NCBI RefSeq assembly: GCF_020076305.1
Contig: NZ_JAIQXE010000002.1
Span: 434,001-498,000 of the forward strand
Length of the DNA stretch: 64,000 nucleotides
Reading direction: 5' to 3'
Origin: Flavihumibacter profundi
Lineage (GTDB): Bacteria > Bacteroidota > Bacteroidia > Chitinophagales > Chitinophagaceae
Positions within the stretch are counted from its first letter, which is position 1. Each line of letters starts with the position of its first letter. Of this stretch, positions 1 through 8,913 are shown piece by piece. Both the position numbers and the translations under genes were made by a program. The notes under the pieces were generated by a model. It saw nothing but the letters and a program-made list of their open reading frames with translations, was not told the DNA's origin and ran no database searches.

Positions 1-893
1 AGTTTTCCTGTTGTAGTAAATATCGTTATTCCATCATGATTAAGCATGGATTTTGCAACAGAGGCATAAGATTTTAAGTTGATTGATGTTTCATTCGTTT
101 TGTTATCTTCTGCCTCCTTAATTAAGAATTCAAAATCAATTGGCTCAATCAAATAAATCCCGCCTTCCGAGGTTATTAATTCCTTTAACTCTTGAATACT
201 ATGTGATTGATAATCAACTACACCTATTAAATTTCCATGACCATCTTTTAGAGCCTCATCAATTACTTTTTCAAAAAATGCCTGTAAATTGACTTGAATC
301 TTTGGGTCGCAATGTTGAGTAATTTGCGACACAACTGATTTTACTTCATTTTGTGAAACATCTGGTGCTTCATCTAGTGTCAAATAAATTATCATTCGTT
401 TTTTAAGACCAACTAATTCTACTGTTTTTTGCCCTATATTTTTGATATATGCGATTTTTCCTTCTTTATAGGTATCTCCTAGACCTAGCTCACCTACTGT
501 TTGCTTATATAGGCTTGGACTTGTTTCACTCATTTCTGCACTTGTAATTCCATACTTCATATTATCTCCGCTCACTTCTATAAATATTACCCAACTATCT
601 TTAGCTAAAGGGGCGCAAAGTTTTAAAGCATTCCTGAACTCATCTTTGCTTAATTTTGTTACTTTAATTGTCAACTCTCGATTTGGTATAGATTCGAAAT
701 ATTTCAAATTGTCGGTAATAATGATTTCAGGAAAAAGAGTACGACCCTCTTCTTGGTAATCTGAAATGGAATTGATTATTTCTAAAATTCCATATTTCAG
801 ATGTTCCGAGGTTGCAAATTGCTCCTCGTAAAGAAAATCACCAATTGAAGATAGAATATTACTTCTTAAAGAGGCTTTCGTTAGTTCCTGCAT
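1..893 (-). CDS. Possible DAC-like (diadenylate cyclase-fold) protein, C-terminus cut by window edge
   Basis: An open frame of 297 codons starts at ATG 893 and runs off the window; no stop is seen. The product is soluble, with no signal peptide or membrane segment. Near the visible end a helix-rich stretch is followed by a strand reading DGITIFTTTGK, which resembles the Asp-Gly-Ala strand of DisA_N/DAC domains and the DAC-like sensor families (DACNV and relatives) described near conflict systems. That likeness is by eye only and the catalytic half would lie outside the window. It follows the GHKL ATPase gene with a 77-bp gap on the same strand and is probably the third gene of that operon. 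It could equally be an unrelated regulator. Confidence 0.55.
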   Translation of the reverse strand, partial: MQELTKASLRSNILSSIGDFLYEEQFATSEHLKYGILEIINSISDYQEEGRTLFPEIIITDNLKYFESIPNRELTIKVTKLSKDEFRNALKLCAPLAKDSWVIFIEVSGDNMKYGITSAEMSETSPSLYKQTVGELGLGDTYKEGKIAYIKNIGQKTVELVGLKKRMIIYLTLDEAPDVSQNEVKSVVSQITQHCDPKIQVNLQAFFEKVIDEALKDGHGNLIGVVDYQSHSIQELKELITSEGGIYLIEPIDFEFLIKEAEDNKTNETSINLKSYASVAKSMLNHDGITIFTTTGK

Positions 894-970
894 ACTTTGA
901 AAATGGAGACATTTTTATTTATGATAGTCTTAAATGTAGTGAAAAAACTGCAAGACATATATAGTTATTT

Positions 971-3016
971 CTATATCCCAAGTCTTTCAAAAAGAATTCT
1001 ATTTCGCTTTTTGGCATCAAATAAAACTTTTTCAAAAGGCAAGACTTCTATGTAGGCGTTATAATATGCCGTTTTGAATTTATAATATCCTAGGCCGTCT
1101 GGAGTTTTTAAAAATTCTCTCTTTTTCAAAATATTTTCTAAGGATGGTGTTATATCACATACTATGTAAACATAGAATGGGGTATTTACAGTTACTGTTA
1201 TAGTTCTGCCTGTTCTGCTTTTTACTTTACCATTTAGTAATTCATCAATATATTTTTCAACCTGATCCAATGGGTTTTTTTTGGGATCATTATCTTGGTA
1301 ATCGGTGCGTTGCGGTTTTTTAAATTCGACAATAGTGAAAGATTGATGTGGATGAAGCTGTTCCTCTGAAAAAGCTAATGCGTCATTGTAAATAAGTAAA
1401 TCTACTCTGTCCTGATTTTGTGATTGCAATTGTTTTATTTGATCAAATCTTTTATCGGAGGCCAAAAATGAGTGATATGTTAATCTTTCATCTAATAGCC
1501 AAAGATTTTGCTTATCAGGCGGTATTTCATCTGTACTACTTCTAATTGGAAAAAATATACTATGAATTATATCTTCATCGGAAAATTTATTTTCATTATT
1601 AAGCTGTAATAAGTTTTCTAGCAACTCAATGACTGATTTTCGATGAACGACATATCTAGCTAAATCCGATTTGCCTAACTCGTTAAATTCTGTTAAAAAT
1701 CTTTTATATCGTTCTTTGTATCCTTCAAGATTTTGAATATCCTTCGACTCCTCCAATAACTCACTGCGGGTTTCCTTTATCTCAATTTTCCAATCCGCTT
1801 CAATTTTGTACAAAGCTATATCTAACTTGTCTACCGTTAAATTAGGCGGCAACCTTCTTATTTCCTCTGGTTTATGATGCCAGACTGCTCGATATTGGGG
1901 CATTTCGTCATGAACGGTTGGCATATATTTAGTTACTTTCTTTTCCCTGACATCATTTAAGTAGTCTTCTAGTAGAACTTCAATACAATTAATTGCTTTC
2001 TTTCGAATTTGGGACAATGTAATTACATCGTCTTCTTCATCTTCTTCATCTTCCCCATTTGGAAAATCAAAACCAATTCGTTCTTGGTTAACAGTTTCAT
2101 CAAATAATTGGCTGACAATATATATTTGGTAATAAATATTTTGTGTTTCAATAGTAACTGGATATTTCCCCAAGTCAACAATTCTATTTACTAAAGCGTC
2201 TTCCTTTACGGCACGGTTGTGTGCGCAGTAATATATTTTATGGCTTTGAGCTTTAGAGGATCTTGTTAGATATAGTTCAAAGCTATATTCGTTTATTTCG
2301 AAAGTTGTTGATTTTATTTCTTCTTTAAAATAAGTATTGAAATGTGTTTGGCAGTTTACTTCTATATTATTTTGATTTATTACACGGATGTTGGGTGCAG
2401 CGTTTCGTATAAAGTATAACTGAAAGTGTGTTATTATTTCTCTGGCTATCGATTCCAATTGCCTAGGAACATGCTTTTGATATTCATCGCGATATTCATA
2501 TAGTGTAATTTTTGTTCCAATTTTTCTAAACTCTGGTGCATCGTATTGATCAAAATTGTGATAGCCTTCTTTTGTTGATTTAAACTCAAACTTTCTAACC
2601 ATTTTTGTGTTTCCGTTATTAAAGCAACTATCTACGATCATCATGCTGAATGCTTTAATGCAAATGAATCTTCCAACACCCTTGCCTCCAATTTCAAATT
2701 TGTGATCTGTATCAGATTCTACAAAAGAGTTTAGATTTTCATCATCCATTCCTATTCCATTATCTATTATTTCAAATGAGATAATGGGATAACTGTCAAT
2801 TTGCTCCATTGTTGATAGCGTGTCTTCATTTCCGCGCCGAAGAAGATTTATGGTTATTTCGCCTTCATTTTGTAAATAGTTCTTTTTTTTTGCATCTTCA
2901 ATTGCATGTATAGAATTACTAATGACCTCAAATAAGGGCATTAGTGCCTTGGTCTTGGGTAGACTGGTATTTCTTACCTTATTTTTGATGTTACTTTTTG
3001 GATGAAGATCTTTCAT
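971..3016 (-). CDS. GHKL (Hsp90-like) ATPase fused to a PD-(D/E)XK-like nuclease domain
   Basis: The 681-residue protein has an N-terminal GHKL ATP-binding fold: an N-box at about residues 30-40 (E30, N34), DNGIG at 85-89 and GGKGVG at 110-115. The middle is mixed and helical. The C-terminal part has the layout of a PD-(D/E)XK nuclease: D539 in VDLLIY, then E564-F-K566 in IVEFKKP, 25 residues apart. There is no signal or membrane segment, so it should act in the cytoplasm. ATP-driven clamp closure and DNA cleavage would be expected from the two folds, but activity is inferred. The start ATG lies 13 bases after the stop of the MmeI-like gene, which argues for one transcript and a defence role. 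The ORF is intact. Confidence 0.75.
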   Translation of the reverse strand: MKDLHPKSNIKNKVRNTSLPKTKALMPLFEVISNSIHAIEDAKKKNYLQNEGEITINLLRRGNEDTLSTMEQIDSYPIISFEIIDNGIGMDDENLNSFVESDTDHKFEIGGKGVGRFICIKAFSMMIVDSCFNNGNTKMVRKFEFKSTKEGYHNFDQYDAPEFRKIGTKITLYEYRDEYQKHVPRQLESIAREIITHFQLYFIRNAAPNIRVINQNNIEVNCQTHFNTYFKEEIKSTTFEINEYSFELYLTRSSKAQSHKIYYCAHNRAVKEDALVNRIVDLGKYPVTIETQNIYYQIYIVSQLFDETVNQERIGFDFPNGEDEEDEEDDVITLSQIRKKAINCIEVLLEDYLNDVREKKVTKYMPTVHDEMPQYRAVWHHKPEEIRRLPPNLTVDKLDIALYKIEADWKIEIKETRSELLEESKDIQNLEGYKERYKRFLTEFNELGKSDLARYVVHRKSVIELLENLLQLNNENKFSDEDIIHSIFFPIRSSTDEIPPDKQNLWLLDERLTYHSFLASDKRFDQIKQLQSQNQDRVDLLIYNDALAFSEEQLHPHQSFTIVEFKKPQRTDYQDNDPKKNPLDQVEKYIDELLNGKVKSRTGRTITVTVNTPFYVYIVCDITPSLENILKKREFLKTPDGLGYYKFKTAYYNAYIEVLPFEKVLFDAKKRNRILFERLGI

Positions 3017-3029
3017 GGTTCAATTATTG

Positions 3030-5840
3030 TTAGATATCTTTTCGGCTTTTTATTTCATTTTTTGCATATAGTCCGGAAGTATATTTATCATAAAGCTCAA
3101 ATAGGTATTCTATCCTCTTTGTTTCATTGGGGAATGGCTGGGTCCTATATGCCAGATCAATGGCCTTATCAAGCTGCTGATGGGCTTTAATTAAATCTGG
3201 TGGCATAGTGTTAGGGTCATAAAGGTCAGCTAAGCTACTTTGGGGATATATGGCTCTAGCATCCAATACCCCCTGAGCTGCTTTCTCTATTGCATCTTTT
3301 TGCTTTTCAGAAGGGCTTTCTGGCCAAGGAAAATTATTGTAGACAATTCCATTTGAATATTGCACATCACTTTTTAACCTTCCAGTAACTGATTTAAGCC
3401 AAACATTATGCATAATAGAATTAAGTATGCCAAAATGATATAAAGTTGCATTAGGCAGCATGTAATTCTTATTGCTGCTAATTACATTTGCATTTATATA
3501 TCCGATAGGCAGGTATTTTCTTCGCTCAGACGATACTTCAGGAATCACCAAATAGTCACTTCCGGTGTGCCTAATTTCATCAAATAAAGTTGGTGTACTT
3601 GCTTTTTTAATTGTAGCTGCTTTGGGGCTTAATAATCTATACTCTTTAACTTTTTGAACCCTATCATACACCATAGGAAGGCTCTTTAACTCAGCCGGAG
3701 AAATATCCTTTAACCACAAACACCATCTTTCTGTGCTATTGATAAACTCAGTAGATCCAATAAATCTTTTAAACCAGATTGCAGCACCCGGCTCTTTTAT
3801 AAGGAATTCTGCTTTCTCATCACTATTGAAAAGAAAGTTCCCATTATCAGTTGGCTGGTTCCCTTTAACTAATTCTGGCACATTGCAAATTGGCTGCTTT
3901 CTTCTCACTACAAATTCATCTTTGCCCTCTACAAGATAAGGATTGATATTTTTTACCTTGAATTCATGAGGTTCGCTGATCAAATTGGCATACTCAAATA
4001 TTTTCTTCTCAAGGATATTGAAGTTTGAGAATCCAACTATTACCACATGCACCGCTGCATTACCCTTTGCCTCATTTCCCCATCTAAATGTTTTATGTGC
4101 AAAATGAATTTTAATACCAAATTTATTGAATAGGGTGCCCCATAGCATTGCAACCTGCTCGCCTTGAGTAATTGAATTTGTACTTACAAAAGCTGTGACA
4201 GTTTTAAGGTCCTTAGTAAAATCATTAGTTAATTTCATGTACTGCGCTGCCCTTATGTACCATGCAGATACATAATCCAATGCACCAGAAGGAGAGATAC
4301 CGTTAAAAACCAATTCCATGTCTTTCTTTTGCTCTGCATTCTGATATTGCTTTCCTAAAAATGGAGGGTTACCTAAAATATAATTGAATTTATTATCACC
4401 CATTTCCCAAGGCATGGGATCTATCAAGCTCTGCCAATCAGTTCTAAGGGCATTCCCGTGCTTAATGCTGGCAGATTTCCTTAAAGGAAGCCTTACATAG
4501 TACTCGCCAAATGTATTGGAAACAAGCTGGTTCATTTGGTGATCCATCAACCACATACTAACGGTAGCAATTTGAGCAGGAAACTCTTCATACTCAATCC
4601 CATAAAACTGATCCACGTCACATTTGATCAGATACCCAACATCCATTCTTGCACTCTTAAGCACTTCATTACGGTAACCCTCCAACTTTAATAATTGTTT
4701 TATAATATCTATCTCCAATAGCCTTAATTCCCGGTATGCAATTATCAAGAAGTTACCGCATCCACATGCCGGATCAAGAAATTTAAGCTTACTTATTTTA
4801 TCATGGAATTTCTGGAGCTTAGCTTTGTTACCCTTTACCTGATCATATTCCTGCCATAGATCATCAAGGAAAAGTGGCTTAATCAACTTAAGGATGTTTT
4901 TCTCACTGGTATAATGAGCACCAAGCGACCTTCTTGTCTTCTCATCCATTACACTTTGGAATAATGAGCCAAATATCGCTGGAGATATTCGCCCCCAGTC
5001 GAGAAGACAACACTCAATTAATGCTTTCCTCATTTCACTATCAAATCCGGCAAGTGGTAATCTTTCCTCAAATAACTTACCATTTACATAAGGGAAGGCA
5101 CCCAAGCTCTCATCCAGATTTTTTAGCCTATTGGCCTCAGGGGTATTTAGGACGTTAAAGAGAGCATCAATGTGCATGGCTAGGTCAGAGCCATCCTGAT
5201 TGGTTTTGAGGTCGATATAGTCGTGAAAAATGCCCCTCTCGAATATGCTAGTATCATCAGCGAATAGGCAGAACAGCAATCTTACCAGATACAGCTCCAA
5301 TTGATGCCCAGTGTAACCAATTGCCTTCAGCTTATCATGGAGTTTACCCATCAGCTCAGCAGCCTCAATATTTACTGGATCTTGATCTTTATAGGTTCTT
5401 TTTTGATACCCGGCTATAAAACCAAACAGGTGAACATGATCTACCAGAGTATCCAGTTTAAATTCCTGCTTAGTATTTTCCTCCAGATCATACAACCTGA
5501 ACCTTTCAAAATCACTAACAAGGATGTATCGGGGTAACTCCTTTTCAGTTAGTCCGGGAAAATAGTCCTTTGCTTGCTTATAGGCTCTGTCCAGATCCTT
5601 CCCCCTGCTCTTATGTTCAACCAGTATCATTCCTTTCCACAATAGGTCTATAAAGCCTGTTTTGGCATCAATCTTCTTAACCTGCTGCTCAAAGGTTGCT
5701 ACTCGCCTCCTGCTAATTCCATAAATGTTGAAGAAACCATCCCAGAAACTCTTAGCTTCGGCATCCTCGCTTACTTCATCTTTCCATTCGTTGCTAAATG
5801 TTGATGCTCGACTTTTTATTTCATTCCAGCTAAGAGGCAT
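3030..5840 (-). CDS. MmeI-like type IIG/IIL restriction-modification enzyme (nuclease and DNA methyltransferase in one chain)
   Basis: A 936-residue protein with the MmeI layout. The N-terminal nuclease motif is D65-x9-E75-H-K77, the same spacing as D70-x9-E80-x-K82 of MmeI. A helical spacer follows, then a class I SAM methyltransferase with motif I LDPACGCGNF (D356) and the amino-methyltransferase motif IV NPPF (N491), then a target-recognition region and a C-terminal helical part. NPPF predicts N6-adenine methylation. All key residues are present, so both activities should be intact; the recognition site cannot be read by eye. It is the first large gene of an operon with the ATPase-nuclease and the DAC-like gene. 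About 216 bases without a strong promoter match lie upstream. Confidence 0.9.
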   Translation of the reverse strand: MPLSWNEIKSRASTFSNEWKDEVSEDAEAKSFWDGFFNIYGISRRRVATFEQQVKKIDAKTGFIDLLWKGMILVEHKSRGKDLDRAYKQAKDYFPGLTEKELPRYILVSDFERFRLYDLEENTKQEFKLDTLVDHVHLFGFIAGYQKRTYKDQDPVNIEAAELMGKLHDKLKAIGYTGHQLELYLVRLLFCLFADDTSIFERGIFHDYIDLKTNQDGSDLAMHIDALFNVLNTPEANRLKNLDESLGAFPYVNGKLFEERLPLAGFDSEMRKALIECCLLDWGRISPAIFGSLFQSVMDEKTRRSLGAHYTSEKNILKLIKPLFLDDLWQEYDQVKGNKAKLQKFHDKISKLKFLDPACGCGNFLIIAYRELRLLEIDIIKQLLKLEGYRNEVLKSARMDVGYLIKCDVDQFYGIEYEEFPAQIATVSMWLMDHQMNQLVSNTFGEYYVRLPLRKSASIKHGNALRTDWQSLIDPMPWEMGDNKFNYILGNPPFLGKQYQNAEQKKDMELVFNGISPSGALDYVSAWYIRAAQYMKLTNDFTKDLKTVTAFVSTNSITQGEQVAMLWGTLFNKFGIKIHFAHKTFRWGNEAKGNAAVHVVIVGFSNFNILEKKIFEYANLISEPHEFKVKNINPYLVEGKDEFVVRRKQPICNVPELVKGNQPTDNGNFLFNSDEKAEFLIKEPGAAIWFKRFIGSTEFINSTERWCLWLKDISPAELKSLPMVYDRVQKVKEYRLLSPKAATIKKASTPTLFDEIRHTGSDYLVIPEVSSERRKYLPIGYINANVISSNKNYMLPNATLYHFGILNSIMHNVWLKSVTGRLKSDVQYSNGIVYNNFPWPESPSEKQKDAIEKAAQGVLDARAIYPQSSLADLYDPNTMPPDLIKAHQQLDKAIDLAYRTQPFPNETKRIEYLFELYDKYTSGLYAKNEIKSRKDI

Positions 5841-5876
5841 TTAGATAAAGGTTTAGGAATGAAAATACTGAAAATT

Positions 5877-5984
5877 CTAACCTTCCTGTACTCTTGCAAA
5901 TAAAATTCTCTCATAATGGGACACATATTCAGGAATATTTGTATTGCCCTCTACATTGTTGGACAAATTGATTACTTCAGGCAT
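5877..5984 (-). CDS. Possible 35-residue leader peptide or gene remnant
   Basis: ATG at 5984 opens 35 codons ending in TAG, 36 bases before the start of the MmeI-like gene. The composition (Asn/Glu rich, ending ERILFARVQEG) reads like protein rather than random sequence, and the position suggests a leader peptide, a small control protein as in some restriction systems, or the remains of a longer gene. No helix-turn-helix can be seen, so a C-protein role is not supported. Low confidence. Confidence 0.22.
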   Translation of the reverse strand: MPEVINLSNNVEGNTNIPEYVSHYERILFARVQEG

Positions 5985-6056
5985 TATGACGATTTGTAAT
6001 TAAGTGAATAAAAAATGAGGCTTTAAAGAAATGCTTGAATGATATTTTCGGGGGAG

Positions 6057-6698
6057 TTAATAGCCTCCCTTTTCATTTAATAGTTCATATTGTTTGATAT
6101 GTAATTCATATCTCTTATTTTCACTAACCATCATACTGTTAAGCTCATAAACAAGTTTATCGGTATCTTCTTCTAAATACTTATAATCTTTTTTAGGCTT
6201 ATTTTTTCTATCTCGATTCTTGACTATTAGCAATGCTTCCTTTAATTCAAGCTTAAACTCTTGTTCAACAATATTCATTATATAGCCATAATAATCTGCT
6301 AGTAGCACATGGTCAAAAGCATTTCTTGGAACATCATAATCATGAACATCAGGAAAAACAAAATCCCCTCGACTATTCCTCCAAGGGTGGGCAATAACTT
6401 GATTTCGAAAAGTTCGCAATTGGCTCCATTTATTTATTCTTCTAAATAATGGTTTACTACAATTTTTAACACTTGAAACTCTTGCTCTATAAAAAGGTTC
6501 AGCCCTTTGGAAAAAATATTCCTCAAATTCCTGTCGAAATACTTGACTTTCTAAGATTATATGTTGAAGTAATATTTCATAGAATAAAGTTTTTGTATCA
6601 ACATTACGCTCATCAGCTTCTATCAATAATCCATTTATTGCTTGTATGGACTTGTTACATTTGAAAAATATAATCAAAGACTCATGTATTTTTTTCAT
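6057..6698 (-). CDS. Unknown helical protein with HEPN-like RNxxxAH motif
   Basis: A 213-residue, mostly helical protein. Residues reading RTFRNQVIAHPWR contain R-N-x3-A-H, which fits the R-polar-x(3-5)-H signature of HEPN ribonuclease-type domains seen in abortive-infection proteins and toxins. The C-terminal third is charged and probably coiled. No signal peptide or membrane segment. It is the last gene of a four-gene operon, 12 bases after the preceding stop, behind three proteins with membrane segments. A role as the effector of that set is a reasonable guess. HEPN assignment rests on one motif and helical content. Confidence 0.6.
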   Translation of the reverse strand: MKKIHESLIIFFKCNKSIQAINGLLIEADERNVDTKTLFYEILLQHIILESQVFRQEFEEYFFQRAEPFYRARVSSVKNCSKPLFRRINKWSQLRTFRNQVIAHPWRNSRGDFVFPDVHDYDVPRNAFDHVLLADYYGYIMNIVEQEFKLELKEALLIVKNRDRKNKPKKDYKYLEEDTDKLVYELNSMMVSENKRYELHIKQYELLNEKGGY

Positions 6699-6710
6699 AG
6701 TATTAAATTC

Positions 6711-7148
6711 TTACTTGTTGAAAAATAGTGTGTACAGTAACGAAATAAATGAAATAATAATGGCTCCAACTGATAATCTAAAACTCCAAACTTGTCTCTG
6801 AGCATTCTTTAAATCCAACTTTCTTTTTAAATAATCATCCTCCTCCTTTTCTAAATCCTTAAGCTGTCTAATATTATCACGTTTCAATTTTTCAACCATC
6901 CCTCCAAGCTTTACTATCTCCTTTCCTTTAGTTGTAATTTCAAGAAATTGAACTCTATCACCTGTTACGTTTAAAAATCCTTGGTCTTCTAATTCCTCTA
7001 CGCCTGCTTCATAATAATTTAGTGCTACTCCCTTTGGGTTTCTATGAGTATATAGAACATTAATTGTTTGTTGCAAAGGCTGCCTGCCATCTTTAAGATG
7101 AAGCAATATCTCATCCATTGCAATCACTAAATCTTTATCAAATTTCAT
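6711..7148 (-). CDS. Unknown winged-helix-like protein with coiled coil and C-terminal membrane tail
   Basis: The 145-residue protein has three parts: an N-terminal region of about 75 residues that looks like a winged helix (ending EITTKGKEIVKLGG), a charged coiled coil at about 82-115, and one membrane segment near the C-terminus (SVGAIIISFISLLYTLFF). This should be a tail-anchored topology with the sensor part in the cytoplasm. The gene at 7775-8233 has the same three-part layout and matching positions (TKEGREVLQMGG, coil, C-terminal membrane segment), so the two are probably paralogues. It sits 8 bases after 7157-7765 and 12 before 6057-6698. Confidence 0.6.
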   Translation of the reverse strand: MKFDKDLVIAMDEILLHLKDGRQPLQQTINVLYTHRNPKGVALNYYEAGVEELEDQGFLNVTGDRVQFLEITTKGKEIVKLGGMVEKLKRDNIRQLKDLEKEEDDYLKRKLDLKNAQRQVWSFRLSVGAIIISFISLLYTLFFNK

Positions 7149-7156
7149 AAAATAAA

Positions 7157-7765
7157 TTATTTAAATTCAATATCTCCAAATTCTTCATCATCTATTCCAT
7201 ATTCATACTCCTTAATAAATGCTTCCATTACTTTCATCCGTACTTGTAAATGAACTAGCATAATTGAATCAACATTTTCCAATAAAACTGGATGAGTAAC
7301 AATCAATCTTTCATTAAGTGTACTAACCCAATCACCTTCAATACTTATATATGTCTTTAATTCATATCTATTTCCATTATCAGAACTTCGCCAATTTGAA
7401 CTAATCCTAATCTTACCAGCATTGGTATTTACATATTCAATACATTTATCAAAACCAAAACGCACATATAATTCAGTATAATTCTTAGCCATTTGAAAAT
7501 TAAGTTTCCAAAACCTTTTCAGTTCCTCTTTTTCAAATTCTATCCTAGTTATTTTTTCCAAATCTTGCTTTCTGAATCTATTACTTAATCTAAATCCAAT
7601 TCCTGCACCTATTACGCCAAATAAAAATAGTTGTTCAATTCTTATTTGAAATTCGCCGACACTTCCTAATAGATACCAAAATATAAAATTGATTAGATAG
7701 CCGACAAAACATCCGGAAAAAAAACCTATTAAACAACCTGTTATCCAATAATGTGTTTTCCTCAT
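7157..7765 (-). CDS. Unknown membrane protein with N-terminal TM pair
   Basis: A 202-residue protein with two N-terminal membrane segments (about 8-35 and 45-62, Gly/Phe rich) followed by a charged region R-L-S-N-R-F-R-K and a soluble domain of about 130 residues. The domain contains a beta-rich stretch and ends acidic. No known family was recognised. It lies between the two paralogous tail-anchored genes, with gaps of 9 and 8 bases, so the three membrane proteins are made together and may form one complex. Confidence 0.55.
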   Translation of the reverse strand: MRKTHYWITGCLIGFFSGCFVGYLINFIFWYLLGSVGEFQIRIEQLFLFGVIGAGIGFRLSNRFRKQDLEKITRIEFEKEELKRFWKLNFQMAKNYTELYVRFGFDKCIEYVNTNAGKIRISSNWRSSDNGNRYELKTYISIEGDWVSTLNERLIVTHPVLLENVDSIMLVHLQVRMKVMEAFIKEYEYGIDDEEFGDIEFK

Positions 7766-7774
7766 AAACTAAAA

Positions 7775-8233
7775 CTATTCTGAAAGTTTTAAATAGAGTA
7801 AAATAAGTGATATTACTAGCGCGGTAATAGAAAATGCAAATGTCCACCAGTAAGTTTTATAAATTCGCTTAGAATTCTTTACATCATACCTCAACTTTTC
7901 AAGCTCCAGCTCCTGTTTTACTTTTACATTATTTTTTCTTTCTTCATCTCTTTTCAATAATTCATTATACCCTCCCATTTGCAAAACTTCTCTACCTTCC
8001 TTTGTCAACGTCAAATTTTTATATCCGCTTTTTGTTTCTTCAAATAAAAAACCATCTGCTTTCAATCTTATGAGAGATGGAGTAAATCTATCATCTTCCA
8101 TAATTGAATAACCCCCTACAAAAGGGATACTTCCATTACCTTTTTCAATGAACTTCAAAATTTCATCAGCATAAATTAGAGGTTCTTTATAATCTCCCAT
8201 TATCAAAGGTTTAGGTAATAAAAAAAGTTTCAT
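7775..8233 (-). CDS. Unknown winged-helix-like protein with coiled coil and C-terminal membrane tail (paralogue)
   Basis: A 152-residue protein, first gene of the four-gene operon. The N-terminal half has a helix-rich fold with a winged-helix feel (LIRLKADGFLF, then LTLTKEGREVL). Residues about 90-120 form a strongly charged coiled coil, and the C-terminus is one membrane segment (FAFSITALVISLILLYL). It resembles 6711-7148 in order of parts and around the TKEGREVL / LGG-MGG turn. Two diverged copies in one operon suggest a heteromeric membrane-bound sensor. The upstream 176 bases contain no clear TAnnTTTG promoter. Confidence 0.6.
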   Translation of the reverse strand: MKLFLLPKPLIMGDYKEPLIYADEILKFIEKGNGSIPFVGGYSIMEDDRFTPSLIRLKADGFLFEETKSGYKNLTLTKEGREVLQMGGYNELLKRDEERKNNVKVKQELELEKLRYDVKNSKRIYKTYWWTFAFSITALVISLILLYLKLSE

Positions 8234-8409
8234 TTCTGAGCCCTTGCAAAATAGGGCTATTTCACCCCTGTAAAAACCGTTCTTTAACCCTTGTTGATAA
8301 CTTTTTCTAACACCCTAATCATTTCTTCCTTTTTATTGTTTCGGCCACCATAAGCTATTCTGGAATTTTTCTTGCATTCCTGTATTTAGGCAATCTAATT
8401 TTATAATAT

Positions 8410-8889
8410 TTAGCTAAGAATGCAGGTTTCTTCAAAGAATGAATAATAACCACCAGATGTAATTATTAAGTGGTCTAACACTTTGATATCCAATAATAAG
8501 CCCGCATCTTTTATTTTCTTTGTGAGAATTTCATCTGCGTTACTTGGGACTAGTTTTCCACTTGGATGGTTGTGAGCTAAAATTATACTGCTTGTATTTG
8601 CTTTCAATGCTGCAACAAATATTAGTCGGATATCAGCTACCGTTCCAGAAATACCCCCAGAAGATAAATTGAAAATGGCAATTACCCGATTTGCCCGATT
8701 AAGATATATTACTTTAAATTCTTCGAGCAATTCGATCTTTTCCATATTCCAATTACGTAGGATGAGATCGTAACAATCCCTTGAAGATTTAATTTCAGGT
8801 CGTTCAGAAGCTGAGATATTAGCTTTATAAACTAATTCTACTTCGCCCACAATGTATTCTGGTATTAATTGTTTCTCTTTCTTTTTCAT
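8410..8889 (-). CDS. RadC/JAB-domain protein (mobile-element type)
   Basis: About 159 residues with a JAB/MPN metalloprotease-fold core of the RadC (DUF2466) type: the motif HNHPSGKLVPSNAD gives H-x-H-x7-S-x2-D, the zinc-binding signature. No helix-hairpin-helix DNA-binding domain precedes it, as is usual for the short RadC proteins on Bacteroidota mobile elements. Their role is unknown; recombination or protection from host systems has been suggested. The start is placed at ATG 8889; an upstream TTG at 8922 falls inside an inverted repeat and is less likely. It is the distal gene of the backbone set at 8.4-11.5 kb. Confidence 0.8.
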   Translation of the reverse strand: MKKKEKQLIPEYIVGEVELVYKANISASERPEIKSSRDCYDLILRNWNMEKIELLEEFKVIYLNRANRVIAIFNLSSGGISGTVADIRLIFVAALKANTSSIILAHNHPSGKLVPSNADEILTKKIKDAGLLLDIKVLDHLIITSGGYYSFFEETCILS

Positions 8890-8913
8890 TTGGATTCTGT
8901 TTTTAATAATAAT

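Noticed and set aside
8234-8409. A readable peptide (SRIAYGGRNNKKEEMIRVLEKV) in the gap after the RadC-type gene
   Set aside because: No start codon or ribosome site in frame, and a stop or frameshift is needed to lengthen it. It may be a gene remnant, but support is too weak.
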